Shown here one piece after another: positions 1 through 6,844 of a stretch of 8,296 nucleotides of DNA. Where the stretch lies: positions 1 to 8,296 of the forward strand of contig JAPOLF010000089.1 of the NCBI GenBank assembly GCA_029977305.1, in the 5' to 3' direction. The stretch is from a bacterium. Its GTDB lineage: Bacteria > Chloroflexota > Chloroflexia > Thermomicrobiales > UBA6265. Position 1 is the first letter of the stretch. Each line of letters opens with the position of its first letter. Made by a program: the position numbers and the translations under genes. The notes beneath the pieces are model-generated. The model was not told the DNA's origin. It saw only the letters and a list, made by a program, of their open reading frames with translations, and ran no database searches.

Positions 1-827
1 AGGGGCCCATAGCAGGCGCTCAGCGTCTCGATCATCCGTGGCAACTGCGCGAACTCGCTGATCGTCCCCTGCGGCGTCCCCGGCGGATACGCAATCACCA
101 AACGCACCCCGTCCGGTCCCGGTCGCTCCTCGATCACCAGATCCCCTGCGACGAAGCTCACCACGTACGGCGGCACCTCGCGCGTGATCGCCCAGTCGGT
201 GGTCGTCCAGCCATCGGCGACGCTTTCCCCGACCGGCGACCCGCTCGCCACCACCTCGACCCCCATCGGTACGGTCAGGTGCAGCGCATACGTCGCCCCG
301 TCCGAGGGATGCCCATTCACCGGAAACCACCGCTCCGCCCCAGAGGGCTCCCCGACGATGAACACCGTCTCGTCCTCGTGCCACCAGCCGCTGACGAACT
401 TGTCCACCGGTGCCGCCGGCGTCCCGGCATAGCGCACCACCGTCGTGAACTCCGCCCCATCGGCGATCGCCACGCTCGGCGTGATCAACAGGTCCTGCGC
501 GATCCGCTCCACCTCCGCCGGCGCACCGTCGACCGTCACGCCCTCCACCTCGAGTCCCACGAAGTCCAGCGAGAACACCGAGAGATCCTGCGTCGCCGTG
601 GCGGTCACCGTCGCCATCGCATCGAGGATCGTCCCCGCCACCGGATCGATCGTCAGCGCGAGATCGTAGTGCCTGACATCGAATCCGCCGTTGCCCTGCC
701 ACGGCACGATCGCGTCACCGACGCTCGTCGCCCCCGGCGACGGTTCCCCCGCGCGCACCCCGATCACCGGCCCCATCGCCAGCAGTCCGATCAGCGCAAT
801 CCCGATCGCCACGCGACGCCCACGCAT
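1..827 (-). CDS. Secreted M1-family metallopeptidase (aminopeptidase N-like), N-terminal part, runs off the left edge
   Basis: This reading frame is open from an ATG at 827-825 to the window edge and gives 275 residues. Residues 1-26 form a signal peptide: basic MRGRR start, hydrophobic core, and a VRA cleavage-type end before GEPSPG. The mature part begins with the M1 N-terminal beta-domain signature (GFDVRHYDLALTIDP). Further in is ERWFPVNGHPSDGATY, the counterpart of the family's WFPxxDHPSDKATY stretch. The visible part ends at SACYGP, where M1 enzymes have a YFGPYP-like motif just before the catalytic domain. The zinc motif HExxH and the GAMEN-type loop would lie to the left, so catalytic competence cannot be judged. 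The start is supported by GGAGTGA 5 bases upstream. That site overlaps the stop codon of the phosphatase gene, so the two genes are probably co-transcribed and translationally coupled. Role inferred from the family: zinc-dependent removal of N-terminal residues from peptides outside the cytoplasmic membrane. Confidence 0.85.
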   Translation of the reverse strand, partial: MRGRRVAIGIALIGLLAMGPVIGVRAGEPSPGATSVGDAIVPWQGNGGFDVRHYDLALTIDPVAGTILDAMATVTATATQDLSVFSLDFVGLEVEGVTVDGAPAEVERIAQDLLITPSVAIADGAEFTTVVRYAGTPAAPVDKFVSGWWHEDETVFIVGEPSGAERWFPVNGHPSDGATYALHLTVPMGVEVVASGSPVGESVADGWTTTDWAITREVPPYVVSFVAGDLVIEERPGPDGVRLVIAYPPGTPQGTISEFAQLPRMIETLSACYGP

Positions 828-832
828 CGATC

Positions 833-839
833 TCACTCC
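833..839 (-). promoter_or_regulatory. Ribosome binding site of the M1 peptidase gene, overlapping the phosphatase stop codon
   Basis: Read on the minus strand this is GGAGTGA, 5 bases before the ATG at 827. Its last three bases are the TGA stop of the upstream phosphatase gene, an arrangement typical of coupled translation. Confidence 0.6.
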
Positions 840-1450
840 GCTCCCAGGTCCAGCCACGGCAACTCGAGCGCGAGCCGCTCCAACGCCGCCACCTGCTCAT
901 CGGTCTCCACCGCGGTCGGGCAGTGCACCCGCACCGCGTTGATCGCCTCCTGAGCCGTCAACCCTTGCGCGATCCGCGTCGCCGCCAGGATGCTCCCCGT
1001 CCGCCCGACCCCCGCGCGGCAGTGGACCGCCACTGCGACCCCGGTCTCCTGCTGCTCCGTGATGAAGGCCAACGCCGCGACGAACTGCTCCTCAGCCGGC
1101 GCCTGATAGTCCTCGACCGGCAAATGGAGCACGACGAACCCGTGGCGCTCCACATCCGCCGCCGGGAGAGGTTCCTCCGTCAGCGTCACCAGCGCCCCGA
1201 TCCCCTCCGCACGCAAGGCGAGCAGGTCGGCCTCCAGCGTCTCCGCCGATTCTTCCTCCGCGGCATCCTCGTCGCGCATCCCCGGGCGCGAGCAGCCAGC
1301 CAGCGCCTCCTCGTCCAGCCAATAGAAGCGGTGCACGGACACCTCGCCATCGTGCTCGCGGAACGTCCGGCGAATCCGGGACGTTTGATGGATAGGAGCA
1401 CGTGCCCCCGCAGCGTACGCTATGTCAACGTCGACCATCGCGCTGCCCAT
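833..1450 (-). CDS. Dual-specificity/tyrosine-type phosphatase (CX5R family, DUSP23-like)
   Basis: The 205-residue protein has the cysteine phosphatase loop HCRAGVGRTG at residues 143-152, with nucleophile C144 and phosphate-binding R150. The candidate general acid is D114 in LPVEDYQAP. The layout matches small atypical dual-specificity phosphatases such as DUSP23: an FYWLDEEALAG strand near residue 42, GIGALVTLTEE at 83-92, the acid loop, the P-loop, then a helix ending VETDEQ (181-186), like the family's SIETxEQ. The usual core is about 150 residues, so the first 38 or so residues are an extra segment. They may be non-coding: the ATG at 1450 has only a weak upstream GAG, and a GTG at 1336 (VHRFYWL) preceded by GAGGTG is a realistic alternative start. 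The acidic stretch DEDAAEEESAE (60-70) is an insertion. The gene ends 5 bases before the M1 peptidase gene. Substrate unknown; the protein has no signal peptide, so it should be cytoplasmic. Confidence 0.85.
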   Translation of the reverse strand: MGSAMVDVDIAYAAGARAPIHQTSRIRRTFREHDGEVSVHRFYWLDEEALAGCSRPGMRDEDAAEEESAETLEADLLALRAEGIGALVTLTEEPLPAADVERHGFVVLHLPVEDYQAPAEEQFVAALAFITEQQETGVAVAVHCRAGVGRTGSILAATRIAQGLTAQEAINAVRVHCPTAVETDEQVAALERLALELPWLDLGAE

Positions 1451-1468
1451 CTCATTGCTTGTTTACCG

Positions 1469-1485
1469 CGCCGGCGACACCGGCG
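1469..1485. repeat. Short GC-rich inverted repeat between divergent genes
   Basis: CGCCGG (1469-1474) and CCGGCG (1480-1485) are perfect 6-bp arms around a 5-base loop. The repeat lies in the 62-base gap between the phosphatase and the secreted-protein gene. It could be a hairpin in the leader of the plus-strand gene or an operator half-site pair. At this GC content it may also be chance. Confidence 0.3.
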
Positions 1486-1496
1486 TCACCCATCCA

Positions 1497-1506
1497 AGGG
1501 GAGGAG
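1497..1506 (+). promoter_or_regulatory. Strong ribosome binding site that sets the GTG start of the secreted protein
   Basis: AGGGGAGGAG lies 6 bases before GTG at 1513-1515. It rules against the in-frame upstream ATG at 1402, which has no such site and would bury the signal peptide inside the protein. Confidence 0.75.
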
Positions 1507-1512
1507 TACCGC

Positions 1513-2151
1513 GTGACACGTTCCCGATTCTCACTGCTGCTCGTTGCCGTGATGCTCCTCGTGGGCTCGGCGCTGCCGGCTGCGGTCCGCGCCGTGACCG
1601 ATATCTACACCGCCGATTCCGGCCGCGGCGTTTACGGCTTCTGGGAGGTGCGCGATGACAACCTCCGCACCCAGACCGTGATCGTCGCCTCGCGGTCCGC
1701 TGGCGATGGCCCGGACGGCTCGCTCAGCAAACCGGTCGTCTTCCTCTGGACCATCACCTGGAACACCGACAACGACAAACTCAAGCGTGCAGCCTTCGGC
1801 GCGGCTTCGGGCAGCAAGGTCTCGGTCAGCGTCCCCTCGGATCTCAAGACCGGCACTGTCACCGGCAATGTCAAGGTCTACGACGCGGTCAAGGACGAGA
1901 AGTACACCATCACCCTCGATCTCTCCTGGGCCAAGACCAGCGGCCAGTCGCCGCTCGGCTTCGACGAGACATGGACCGCCCCGCCGGATCCGGAGTACTC
2001 CACCGTCGTCCACCTGCAGGCCGACGACGCCCGCGATGCCGATGTCACCGGCACCATCATGCGCGGCAGCACCGACCTCGCCGGGGGTGAGTCGAAAGAG
2101 GGGTACATCGGCGACTTCAACGAAGCCGGCCAAACCTTTATCTACCCGTAA
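1513..2151 (+). CDS. Small secreted protein of unknown function
   Basis: I do not recognise a family. The 212-residue product starts at GTG 1513 and opens with a clear signal peptide: MTRSR, a long hydrophobic core, and an AVRA cleavage-type end near residue 27. The mature part of about 185 residues has no cysteine and no further membrane segment. It is rich in Thr, Ser, Val and Asp in alternating patterns (for example VSVSVPSD at 103-110 and YTITLDLSW at 131-139), suggesting a beta-sandwich. Four tryptophans (44, 79, 83, 139) and a fifth in ETWTAPPDPEY (152-162) may build the core. The C-terminus ends FNEAGQTFIYP. There is no lipobox cysteine, so it should be released or held in the envelope without a lipid anchor. 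The gene stands alone: divergent from the phosphatase and convergent with the DprA-like gene, whose stop is 12 bases away. Confidence 0.75.
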   Translation: MTRSRFSLLLVAVMLLVGSALPAAVRAVTDIYTADSGRGVYGFWEVRDDNLRTQTVIVASRSAGDGPDGSLSKPVVFLWTITWNTDNDKLKRAAFGAASGSKVSVSVPSDLKTGTVTGNVKVYDAVKDEKYTITLDLSWAKTSGQSPLGFDETWTAPPDPEYSTVVHLQADDARDADVTGTIMRGSTDLAGGESKEGYIGDFNEAGQTFIYP

Positions 2152-2163
2152 CCCCCAGATCTA

Positions 2164-3189
2164 TTAGTCAGCGTCGATCAAGCGAGGTTGGGCCACCGCG
2201 TCCGACCTCGCTTCATCGTCTCGTGCCTGCGCCGCGCGGATCGCTTCGCGCAGGTGATCGGCGGAGGAGACGTCCGCATCGCGCAACGGCGATCCCCCCT
2301 CGCGCAGCAAGAGCCGATTCCCCTCCGGAGCGTCAGCCCCCTCCCGCACCAGCACCGGACCCCACCCGTGCGTCAACGCCTCGCGCGCTCCGTGCCGGGT
2401 GCCTCCACGTGCGACATCGCACGCCACCACCACCGAGGCCTCCCCCAGCGCATAGATCACTTTGTTCCGTGCCAACGCAATGGCATTCGCAAAGGGCATC
2501 TCCGGGTGCGCAATCGTCACCAGCGTCAGTCGCCCATCAGCGATCGCCTCCGCATGCTCTGCTGTTCTCGCCCAGCGCGGCAGATCTGCGGACAACACCC
2601 CGACCACGCACCCTCCCGCATCGGCCGCCCCTCGCATCGCCGCCATGTCCGCACCGCGCGCCCCACCGGAGACCAACACCCACCCCATCTCCGCCGTCCG
2701 CACGCCGAGCATCGTGGCGAAAGCCGTCCCAGCCGCATCCAGCTCGCGTGACCCCACGACGGCAAGACTCGGACGCTCAAGCAACCCCGCCTCGCCGACG
2801 CCGTACAGCACCACCGGCCGCCGATCCCCGAGCCGCGCCAACCGTGCCGGGTAGTGCTCGTCCCGCTCCGTGACGATCCAGCACCCGCGTTCGCGCAATC
2901 GCGCCGCATCCTCGATCACTCGCTGCTGCCGCTCCATTCGCCGCAACACGAGCCGCGCCGTCTCCACCGGGATGCCGATCGCCCGCAGCCCCAGCTCCGA
3001 TGCCCCGAGCAACCACCCCGGTTCCCGCCCGTGCAGCCCGATCGCCCGCTCCAGCTCGTGCCACCCCATCGGCCCGAGTGGCTCCTCCACCTCGAGCGCA
3101 CTGCGCCCCAGCGTGGTGGTCAGACACAACAGCGCGAGATCGTCATCGTTGAAGGTGGTGGAGCGGGCAGATGAGCGCGGCATGTGCAC
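2164..3189 (-). CDS. Divergent DprA/Smf-like Rossmann-fold protein (SLOG superfamily)
   Basis: The 341-residue product carries the DprA core at roughly residues 112-300. Landmarks in order are HYPARLARL (112-120), a PVVLYGVG strand (125-132), SLAVVGSREL (141-150, the GSR nucleotide/DNA loop), SGGARGADMAAM (174-185), a RN pair in LARNKVIYALGEASVVVA (239-256), and GNRLLLREGG (290-299). In classical DprA these read SGLARGIDxxAH, FPxRNRxI and GxNxLIxxGA, so the fold is supported but several positions differ: His in xxAH is Met, and the acidic EA of VVVEA is AC. The N-terminus (about 15-110) has a short helical region and no recognisable SAM domain. The last 40 residues look disordered, with no room for the usual C-terminal winged helix. 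DprA loads RecA on incoming single-stranded DNA; whether this relative does so is doubtful. The start is GTG at 3189 or ATG at 3183, both weakly supported. The ABC ATPase gene ends 29 bases upstream, so this is probably the last gene of that operon. Confidence 0.75.
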   Translation of the reverse strand: MHMPRSSARSTTFNDDDLALLCLTTTLGRSALEVEEPLGPMGWHELERAIGLHGREPGWLLGASELGLRAIGIPVETARLVLRRMERQQRVIEDAARLRERGCWIVTERDEHYPARLARLGDRRPVVLYGVGEAGLLERPSLAVVGSRELDAAGTAFATMLGVRTAEMGWVLVSGGARGADMAAMRGAADAGGCVVGVLSADLPRWARTAEHAEAIADGRLTLVTIAHPEMPFANAIALARNKVIYALGEASVVVACDVARGGTRHGAREALTHGWGPVLVREGADAPEGNRLLLREGGSPLRDADVSSADHLREAIRAAQARDDEARSDAVAQPRLIDAD

Positions 3190-3218
3190 ATGGTACCCGC
3201 GTCATCGCCAATGGCGCG

Positions 3219-4301
3219 TCACCGAGACGAGGACGTGCCCTCTGCTTGGGGGAACGCCAGCGCCGCCCCGCGCACACTGACCGTCACTCGATCCCCCGGT
3301 CGGATGCCGCCGTACGCTCCCAGCCGCGCTCGCAATGTCCTGCCCCCCAGCAGCGCGATCGTCAACAACTGGTCATGCCCGAAAAACGCCCGGCTCACCA
3401 CCACCGCGTTGCCCGGCTCCTCGACCGTTGCCGGGGTCAGTCGCAGTTGCTCCGGCCGCACCATCACATCGACCGTTCCCGTGGCGGGCGCGTGCAGCGG
3501 CACCTCGCCGAGATCCGTTGTCGCGCGCCGACCCGTCGCCTCACCCGGCAGGAACTGCGCATCCCCGACGAATCCCGCCACCGTGCGATTCGCCGGTCGC
3601 AGGTACAGCTCCTCCGGCGATCCCTGCTGCAGCACCTTCCCGCCCCACATCACCGCGATCCGATCCGCGAGGCTCAGCGCCTCCTCCTGATCATGCGTGA
3701 CGAGCACCGCCGTCGCGTTCGCCGCACGCAGGATCTGCCGCACCTCCTGTCGGAGCGCCACCCGCAACTCCGCATCGAGGTTGGAGAACGGCTCATCCAG
3801 CAACACCAGATCCGGCCGTGGCGCCAACGCCCGAGCCAACGCGACTCGCTGCTGCTGTCCACCCGAGAGGGCATCCGGCATGCGGTCCGCATACCCCGCG
3901 AGGCCGACGGCTGCGAGCGCGTCGTGGACCGCTGCCGCCTGCTGCGACCCGCCCTTCAATCCGAATCCGACGTTCTTCGCCACGCTCAGGTGCGGGAAGA
4001 GCGCGTAGTCCTGAAAGACCATCCCCACCCGGCGCTGCTCCGGCGGATCAGCGCGCCGAGATCCCGCTGCGGCATCGGCCACCACCCGCCCGCCGATGGT
4101 GATCCGCCCTGCGTCGATCGGCTCGAACCCCGCGATCATCCGCAAGCAGGTCGTCTTCCCGCACCCCGATGGCCCGAGCAGCGCTACCAGCTCGCCCGGT
4201 TGCGCCTCGAGGTCGAGGCCGTCCACCACCGGCGATCCCCCAAACGTCTTCCGCAACCCGCGGCACGCCAGCGCCGCGGGGAGCATCTGCGTCTCAGTCA
4301 T
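3219..4301 (-). CDS. ABC transporter ATP-binding protein, FbpC/PotA-like (Fe3+ or related substrate import)
   Basis: The 360-residue protein is a complete importer ATPase. It has Walker A GPSGCGKTT (43-51), the Q-loop in VFQDYALFPHLSV (95-107), the LSGGQQQR signature (145-152), Walker B LVLLDEP (165-171), the D-loop SNLD (173-176) and the H-loop VTHDQEEAL (201-209). A C-terminal TOBE-type beta domain follows from about residue 240, including VDVMVRPEQLRL (277-288). Length and motifs fit the FbpC/PotA/ThiQ-with-TOBE group. It hydrolyses ATP on the cytoplasmic face to drive the permease encoded just upstream. The ATG at 4301 sits inside the permease stop region with an 8-base overlap (ATGACTGA), so translation is probably coupled; no strong ribosome site of its own is visible. 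Iron is the best guess for the substrate from overall resemblance; thiamine, phosphonate-type compounds or others cannot be excluded. Confidence 0.9.
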   Translation of the reverse strand: MTETQMLPAALACRGLRKTFGGSPVVDGLDLEAQPGELVALLGPSGCGKTTCLRMIAGFEPIDAGRITIGGRVVADAAAGSRRADPPEQRRVGMVFQDYALFPHLSVAKNVGFGLKGGSQQAAAVHDALAAVGLAGYADRMPDALSGGQQQRVALARALAPRPDLVLLDEPFSNLDAELRVALRQEVRQILRAANATAVLVTHDQEEALSLADRIAVMWGGKVLQQGSPEELYLRPANRTVAGFVGDAQFLPGEATGRRATTDLGEVPLHAPATGTVDVMVRPEQLRLTPATVEEPGNAVVVSRAFFGHDQLLTIALLGGRTLRARLGAYGGIRPGDRVTVSVRGAALAFPQAEGTSSSR

Positions 4302-5940
4302 GGTCGGCTCGCGATCCGCGATCCCGCGATTGCAGCAGCAAGGTCATCGGCAGCGACAACCCGATCAGCACCAACGCAGGCGCCGCGGCCTCCGCCCAGC
4401 GCGCATCGTTCGACGCCGTCCAGATGTCCGTCGCCAGCGTGCTCCACCCGGTCGGGCTCAGTAGCAGCGTGATCGGCAACTCTTTCATCGTCGTCAGCAA
4501 CACCAACCCTGCGCCAGCCAAGAGCCCCGGCATCGCCAAGGGGACCGTCACCCGCCGCACCGCCTGCGTCATGGTCGACCCCAGCCCGCGTGCCGCCTCT
4601 TCCAAGCGCGGACTCACCTGCCGCAATGACACCTGCTCGCTCGCCACTGCCTCCGGCAGGAACCGCACCACGCATGCGAGCACCAACAGCGCCAGCGTCT
4701 GATGCCATGGCGTCCGCACCCCGATCGAGACGAACGCGAAGGCCACCACCAACCCCGGCAGCGCATACCCGAGGAAGGCAGTCCGCTCCACCACCGACGC
4801 CAGCCGCCCCGGCCACCGCACCGCCAACAACGCCACCGGCAGCGCCAGCACCGTCGCCACTGCCGCCGTCGCGATCGCCAGTTCGAGCGAATGCCCAGCG
4901 GCCGTCACCAGCCCCGTGATCTGGTCGCGCCGCCCGCGCAGCAACCACCCCAGCAGCACCGCAATCGGCATCCCGAGCGACAGCGTCGCGACCACACCGC
5001 AGAAGATGATCGCAGGGACTTTCCACCGCCCAAGCGGCACGGTTCCCGACTGCCGCGCAACCCCGACGCGTGCCGCCGCGCCTCCCTGCCGCCCGCGTAC
5101 CCGAGCCTCGATCAGCAGCAGCGCGATCGTCACCCCGATCAACACCAGCGAGAGCAGCGCCGCCCCGGAGCGATCCAATGCCGAGCGGTACTGCACGTAG
5201 ATCGCGCGCGTGAATGCATCGAAACGCATCAGCGTGACCACGCCGAAATCCCCGAGCGTGTAGAGCGCGGTCAACAACGCCCCCGCCGCGATCGCCGGCC
5301 GCAATTGCGGCAGCGTCACCCTCCGGAATGTCGCCCACGGCCCCTGCCCGAGACTCCGCGACGCCTCCTCGACCGCCGGATCGAGCCCGCGCAGGCCCGC
5401 CCGCACCGCCAACAGGGAGTAGGGGTAGGTGAACAGGGTCAGCGTCAGCAGCGATCCCCAGAACCCGTACAGCGACGGTAACCGCTCCACGCCCATCGGC
5501 TCGAGCAGGCCTTGCAGCGCCCCCTTCGGCCCGAACGCCGCGATCACCGCCAGCGCCCCCACATATGACGGCACCGCCAGCGGCAAGGTCGCCACCGCGG
5601 CCCACCATCGCCGCCCGGGAAGATCTGTTCGCGTCGTCAGCCACGCCAGCGGCACCGCGATCACGGTGGAGGTCAACGCCACCCCGCACGCCAGCACCAC
5701 CGAGTTGAGCACCACGCGCGCCGTCTTTGGCCGCAGCAGCGATTCCCACGCGGCCGGCCCGGCCTCCCACGCCCGCACCAACAGGTATCCGATCGGCACC
5801 AACACCAAGAGCGCGACGATCGCCGCCGGCAACCACACCACCAGCGGCGGACGCCGCGTCGCCGCGCTGCCCGCGCCATCCTCGGCGGACCCATCCACCA
5901 CCGGGGGGATCCATGCGTTGTCGAGCGTGGAACTCGTCAC
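4294..5940 (-). CDS. Fused two-domain ABC permease, FbpB/ThiP type
   Basis: From the GTG at 5940 the protein has 548 residues and two homologous permease halves, so one chain supplies the whole membrane channel. About 12 hydrophobic segments are visible, the first at 33-55 and the last at 520-536. Each half carries an EAA coupling loop that contacts the ATPase: EEASRSLGQG...RRVTLP (191-211) and EEAARGLGST...RRVTVP (447-467). The halves are joined by a charged linker around 279-305 (RVRGRQGG and following). This is the architecture of Fe3+ (FbpB/AfuB/SfuB) and thiamine (ThiP) permeases. The N-terminal 30 residues are soluble and probably cytoplasmic. An in-frame TTG at 5988 would overlap the upstream gene by 40 bases and is less likely; the GTG starts 8 bases after that gene's stop, although its own ribosome site is weak (GAG). 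No binding-protein gene accompanies it in this window. Confidence 0.88.
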   Translation of the reverse strand: MTSSTLDNAWIPPVVDGSAEDGAGSAATRRPPLVVWLPAAIVALLVLVPIGYLLVRAWEAGPAAWESLLRPKTARVVLNSVVLACGVALTSTVIAVPLAWLTTRTDLPGRRWWAAVATLPLAVPSYVGALAVIAAFGPKGALQGLLEPMGVERLPSLYGFWGSLLTLTLFTYPYSLLAVRAGLRGLDPAVEEASRSLGQGPWATFRRVTLPQLRPAIAAGALLTALYTLGDFGVVTLMRFDAFTRAIYVQYRSALDRSGAALLSLVLIGVTIALLLIEARVRGRQGGAAARVGVARQSGTVPLGRWKVPAIIFCGVVATLSLGMPIAVLLGWLLRGRRDQITGLVTAAGHSLELAIATAAVATVLALPVALLAVRWPGRLASVVERTAFLGYALPGLVVAFAFVSIGVRTPWHQTLALLVLACVVRFLPEAVASEQVSLRQVSPRLEEAARGLGSTMTQAVRRVTVPLAMPGLLAGAGLVLLTTMKELPITLLLSPTGWSTLATDIWTASNDARWAEAAAPALVLIGLSLPMTLLLQSRDRGSRADHD

Positions 5941-5948
5941 GTCGTTTC

Positions 5949-6752
5949 TCAGACCTCGAGCAGCAATTCGATCCCGATCCGCCGGCAATCCATCTCAAAG
6001 TCGATCTGCTCAACCGGCGGCCGGCACCAGTGCCACGCCACACCTTCGCCCCACGCGCGCCGCTCCGCGAACAGCGTGCCCAGCACCGGATAGGCATCGA
6101 ACACCGTGTAAAGGTCGACCGTGCTGCAATCGGCCCACGTCTTCCCGAATCCCGCCAGTCGGCGCTCCATCTCGTCGAGGACAAACGCGGCCTTCGTCGC
6201 GATCCCCGCCGGAGAGGTATCCCCGAGCGCGACGATTGTCTCTTCGTAGGTCGCCTTCCCCTCGATCGACTCGCCGCTCCCGGCGATCACGAAACTCCCC
6301 ATCGCCGGCTCATCCGGTTCCGGCAGCGTGAAGGTGAACGCATACATCGACGGCTCACTCGGCGCATCCACCACCGGGCAGACATTGGTGCGCGCCACCG
6401 GATTCACCCCGTCGGCCAGCAGCCCCCAGCGCTCCAGTTGCCCCGCGTACGCGGTGTTGAAGGAGAAGAACCCGGCCTCGCTGAACGGAGCGGGGGATCG
6501 CAACTCACACGCGCAGAACGCCTCCGTCGGCCGGCCGATGTCTTCCAAGAACGCCGCGACCATCTCGAAGGCCTCGCCCAGCGGGATTGGCTCGCTGAAC
6601 CGCGTCCGCTGCAACCGATACCCCGCCGCCGCGACCCCCGCCGAGTACTGGAACACTCCCGGCAGATAATGGAACCAGCCCGCCGAGAAAACCGGTGCTG
6701 GTGCTCCGAGACCCATGATGCTTCGGCTCCCTACCGCGAAAGGTGACCTCAC
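5949..6752 (-). CDS. Conserved-looking protein of unknown function, probable tandem Rid/YjgF-like domains
   Basis: I do not recognise a named family. The 267-residue protein has no signal peptide or membrane segment and is probably cytoplasmic. It seems to contain the Rid/YjgF pattern twice. In the N-terminal half: FQYSAGV (34-40), a helix AFEMVAAFLEDIG (61-73), FNTAY (98-102) and PVARTNV (118-124). In the C-terminal half: SFVIAGSGE (153-161), GDTSPAGIATK (177-187), a helix VLDEMERRLAGFGKTWAD (191-208), a strand STVDLYTVFD (210-219) and a closing PPVEQIDFEMDC (245-256), like the family's LPxxxVEIEA. Single Rid proteins are about 130 residues and form trimers, often acting on reactive imines; a doubled chain is unusual. 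The catalytic Arg of RidA cannot be placed with certainty. The GTG start is chosen because AGGAGAGG lies 6 bases upstream; ATG at 6716 is an alternative. It heads the transporter operon, 8 bases before the permease. Function unknown. Confidence 0.65.
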   Translation of the reverse strand: MRSPFAVGSRSIMGLGAPAPVFSAGWFHYLPGVFQYSAGVAAAGYRLQRTRFSEPIPLGEAFEMVAAFLEDIGRPTEAFCACELRSPAPFSEAGFFSFNTAYAGQLERWGLLADGVNPVARTNVCPVVDAPSEPSMYAFTFTLPEPDEPAMGSFVIAGSGESIEGKATYEETIVALGDTSPAGIATKAAFVLDEMERRLAGFGKTWADCSTVDLYTVFDAYPVLGTLFAERRAWGEGVAWHWCRPPVEQIDFEMDCRRIGIELLLEV

Positions 6753-6758
6753 TGGGCC

Positions 6759-6766
6759 CCTCTCCT
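6759..6766 (-). promoter_or_regulatory. Ribosome binding site deciding the GTG start at 6752
   Basis: On the minus strand this reads AGGAGAGG, 6 bases before GTG at 6752-6750. It is the strongest Shine-Dalgarno match near the gene's 5' end. It disfavours both the longer GTG start at 6791, which would fall inside the inverted repeat, and the ATG at 6716. Confidence 0.65.
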
Positions 6767-6780
6767 GACTCTTGTCGTCA

Positions 6781-6805
6781 AATTCTGACACAACAGGTCA
6801 GAATT
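6781..6805. repeat. Perfect 9-bp inverted repeat, candidate operator
   Basis: AATTCTGAC (6781-6789) and GTCAGAATT (6797-6805) are exact reverse complements separated by 7 bases. They are AT-rich in an otherwise GC-rich region and lie in the divergent intergenic space, 28 bases upstream of the minus-strand start at 6752. On the minus strand a weak TTGAAT (6808-6803) and CAGAAT (6787-6782) sit within it, with a short 15-base spacer, so a bound dimeric repressor could cover a promoter of the minus-strand operon. There is no T-tract, so a terminator is unlikely. Confidence 0.5.
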
Positions 6806-6844
6806 CAAGGACGTCAAGCCACGCCATCCCGGGAAACTCGGGCG

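Noticed and set aside
1423..1428. Perfect TTGACA (-35 consensus) on the minus strand
   Set aside because: No -10-like hexamer lies 16-18 bases downstream, so it was not called. It would gain weight only if the phosphatase starts at GTG 1336.
2152..2163. Possible bidirectional terminator between the convergent genes
   Set aside because: The gap is 12 bases, and I see no stem-loop in it or in the adjacent gene ends.
3171..4472. A 433-codon open frame on the plus strand opposite the ATPase gene
   Set aside because: The product is Arg/Pro/His-rich and lacks any domain. It is the antisense shadow of a high-GC gene whose minus-strand frame encodes a full set of ABC motifs.
5941..5988. TTG at 5988 as a longer permease start
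   Set aside because: It would overlap the upstream gene by 40 bases, has no ribosome site, and adds 16 polar residues; GTG 5940 lies just after the upstream stop.
4298..6184. A 628-codon minus-strand open frame overlapping the permease in another frame
   Set aside because: It is Gly/Ala/Arg/Asp-rich without membrane segments or motifs and is out of frame with the clear permease.
6753..6791. GTG at 6791 as a longer start for the Rid-like protein
   Set aside because: It lies inside the inverted repeat, and the strong AGGAGAGG would then be internal; GTG 6752 is better placed.
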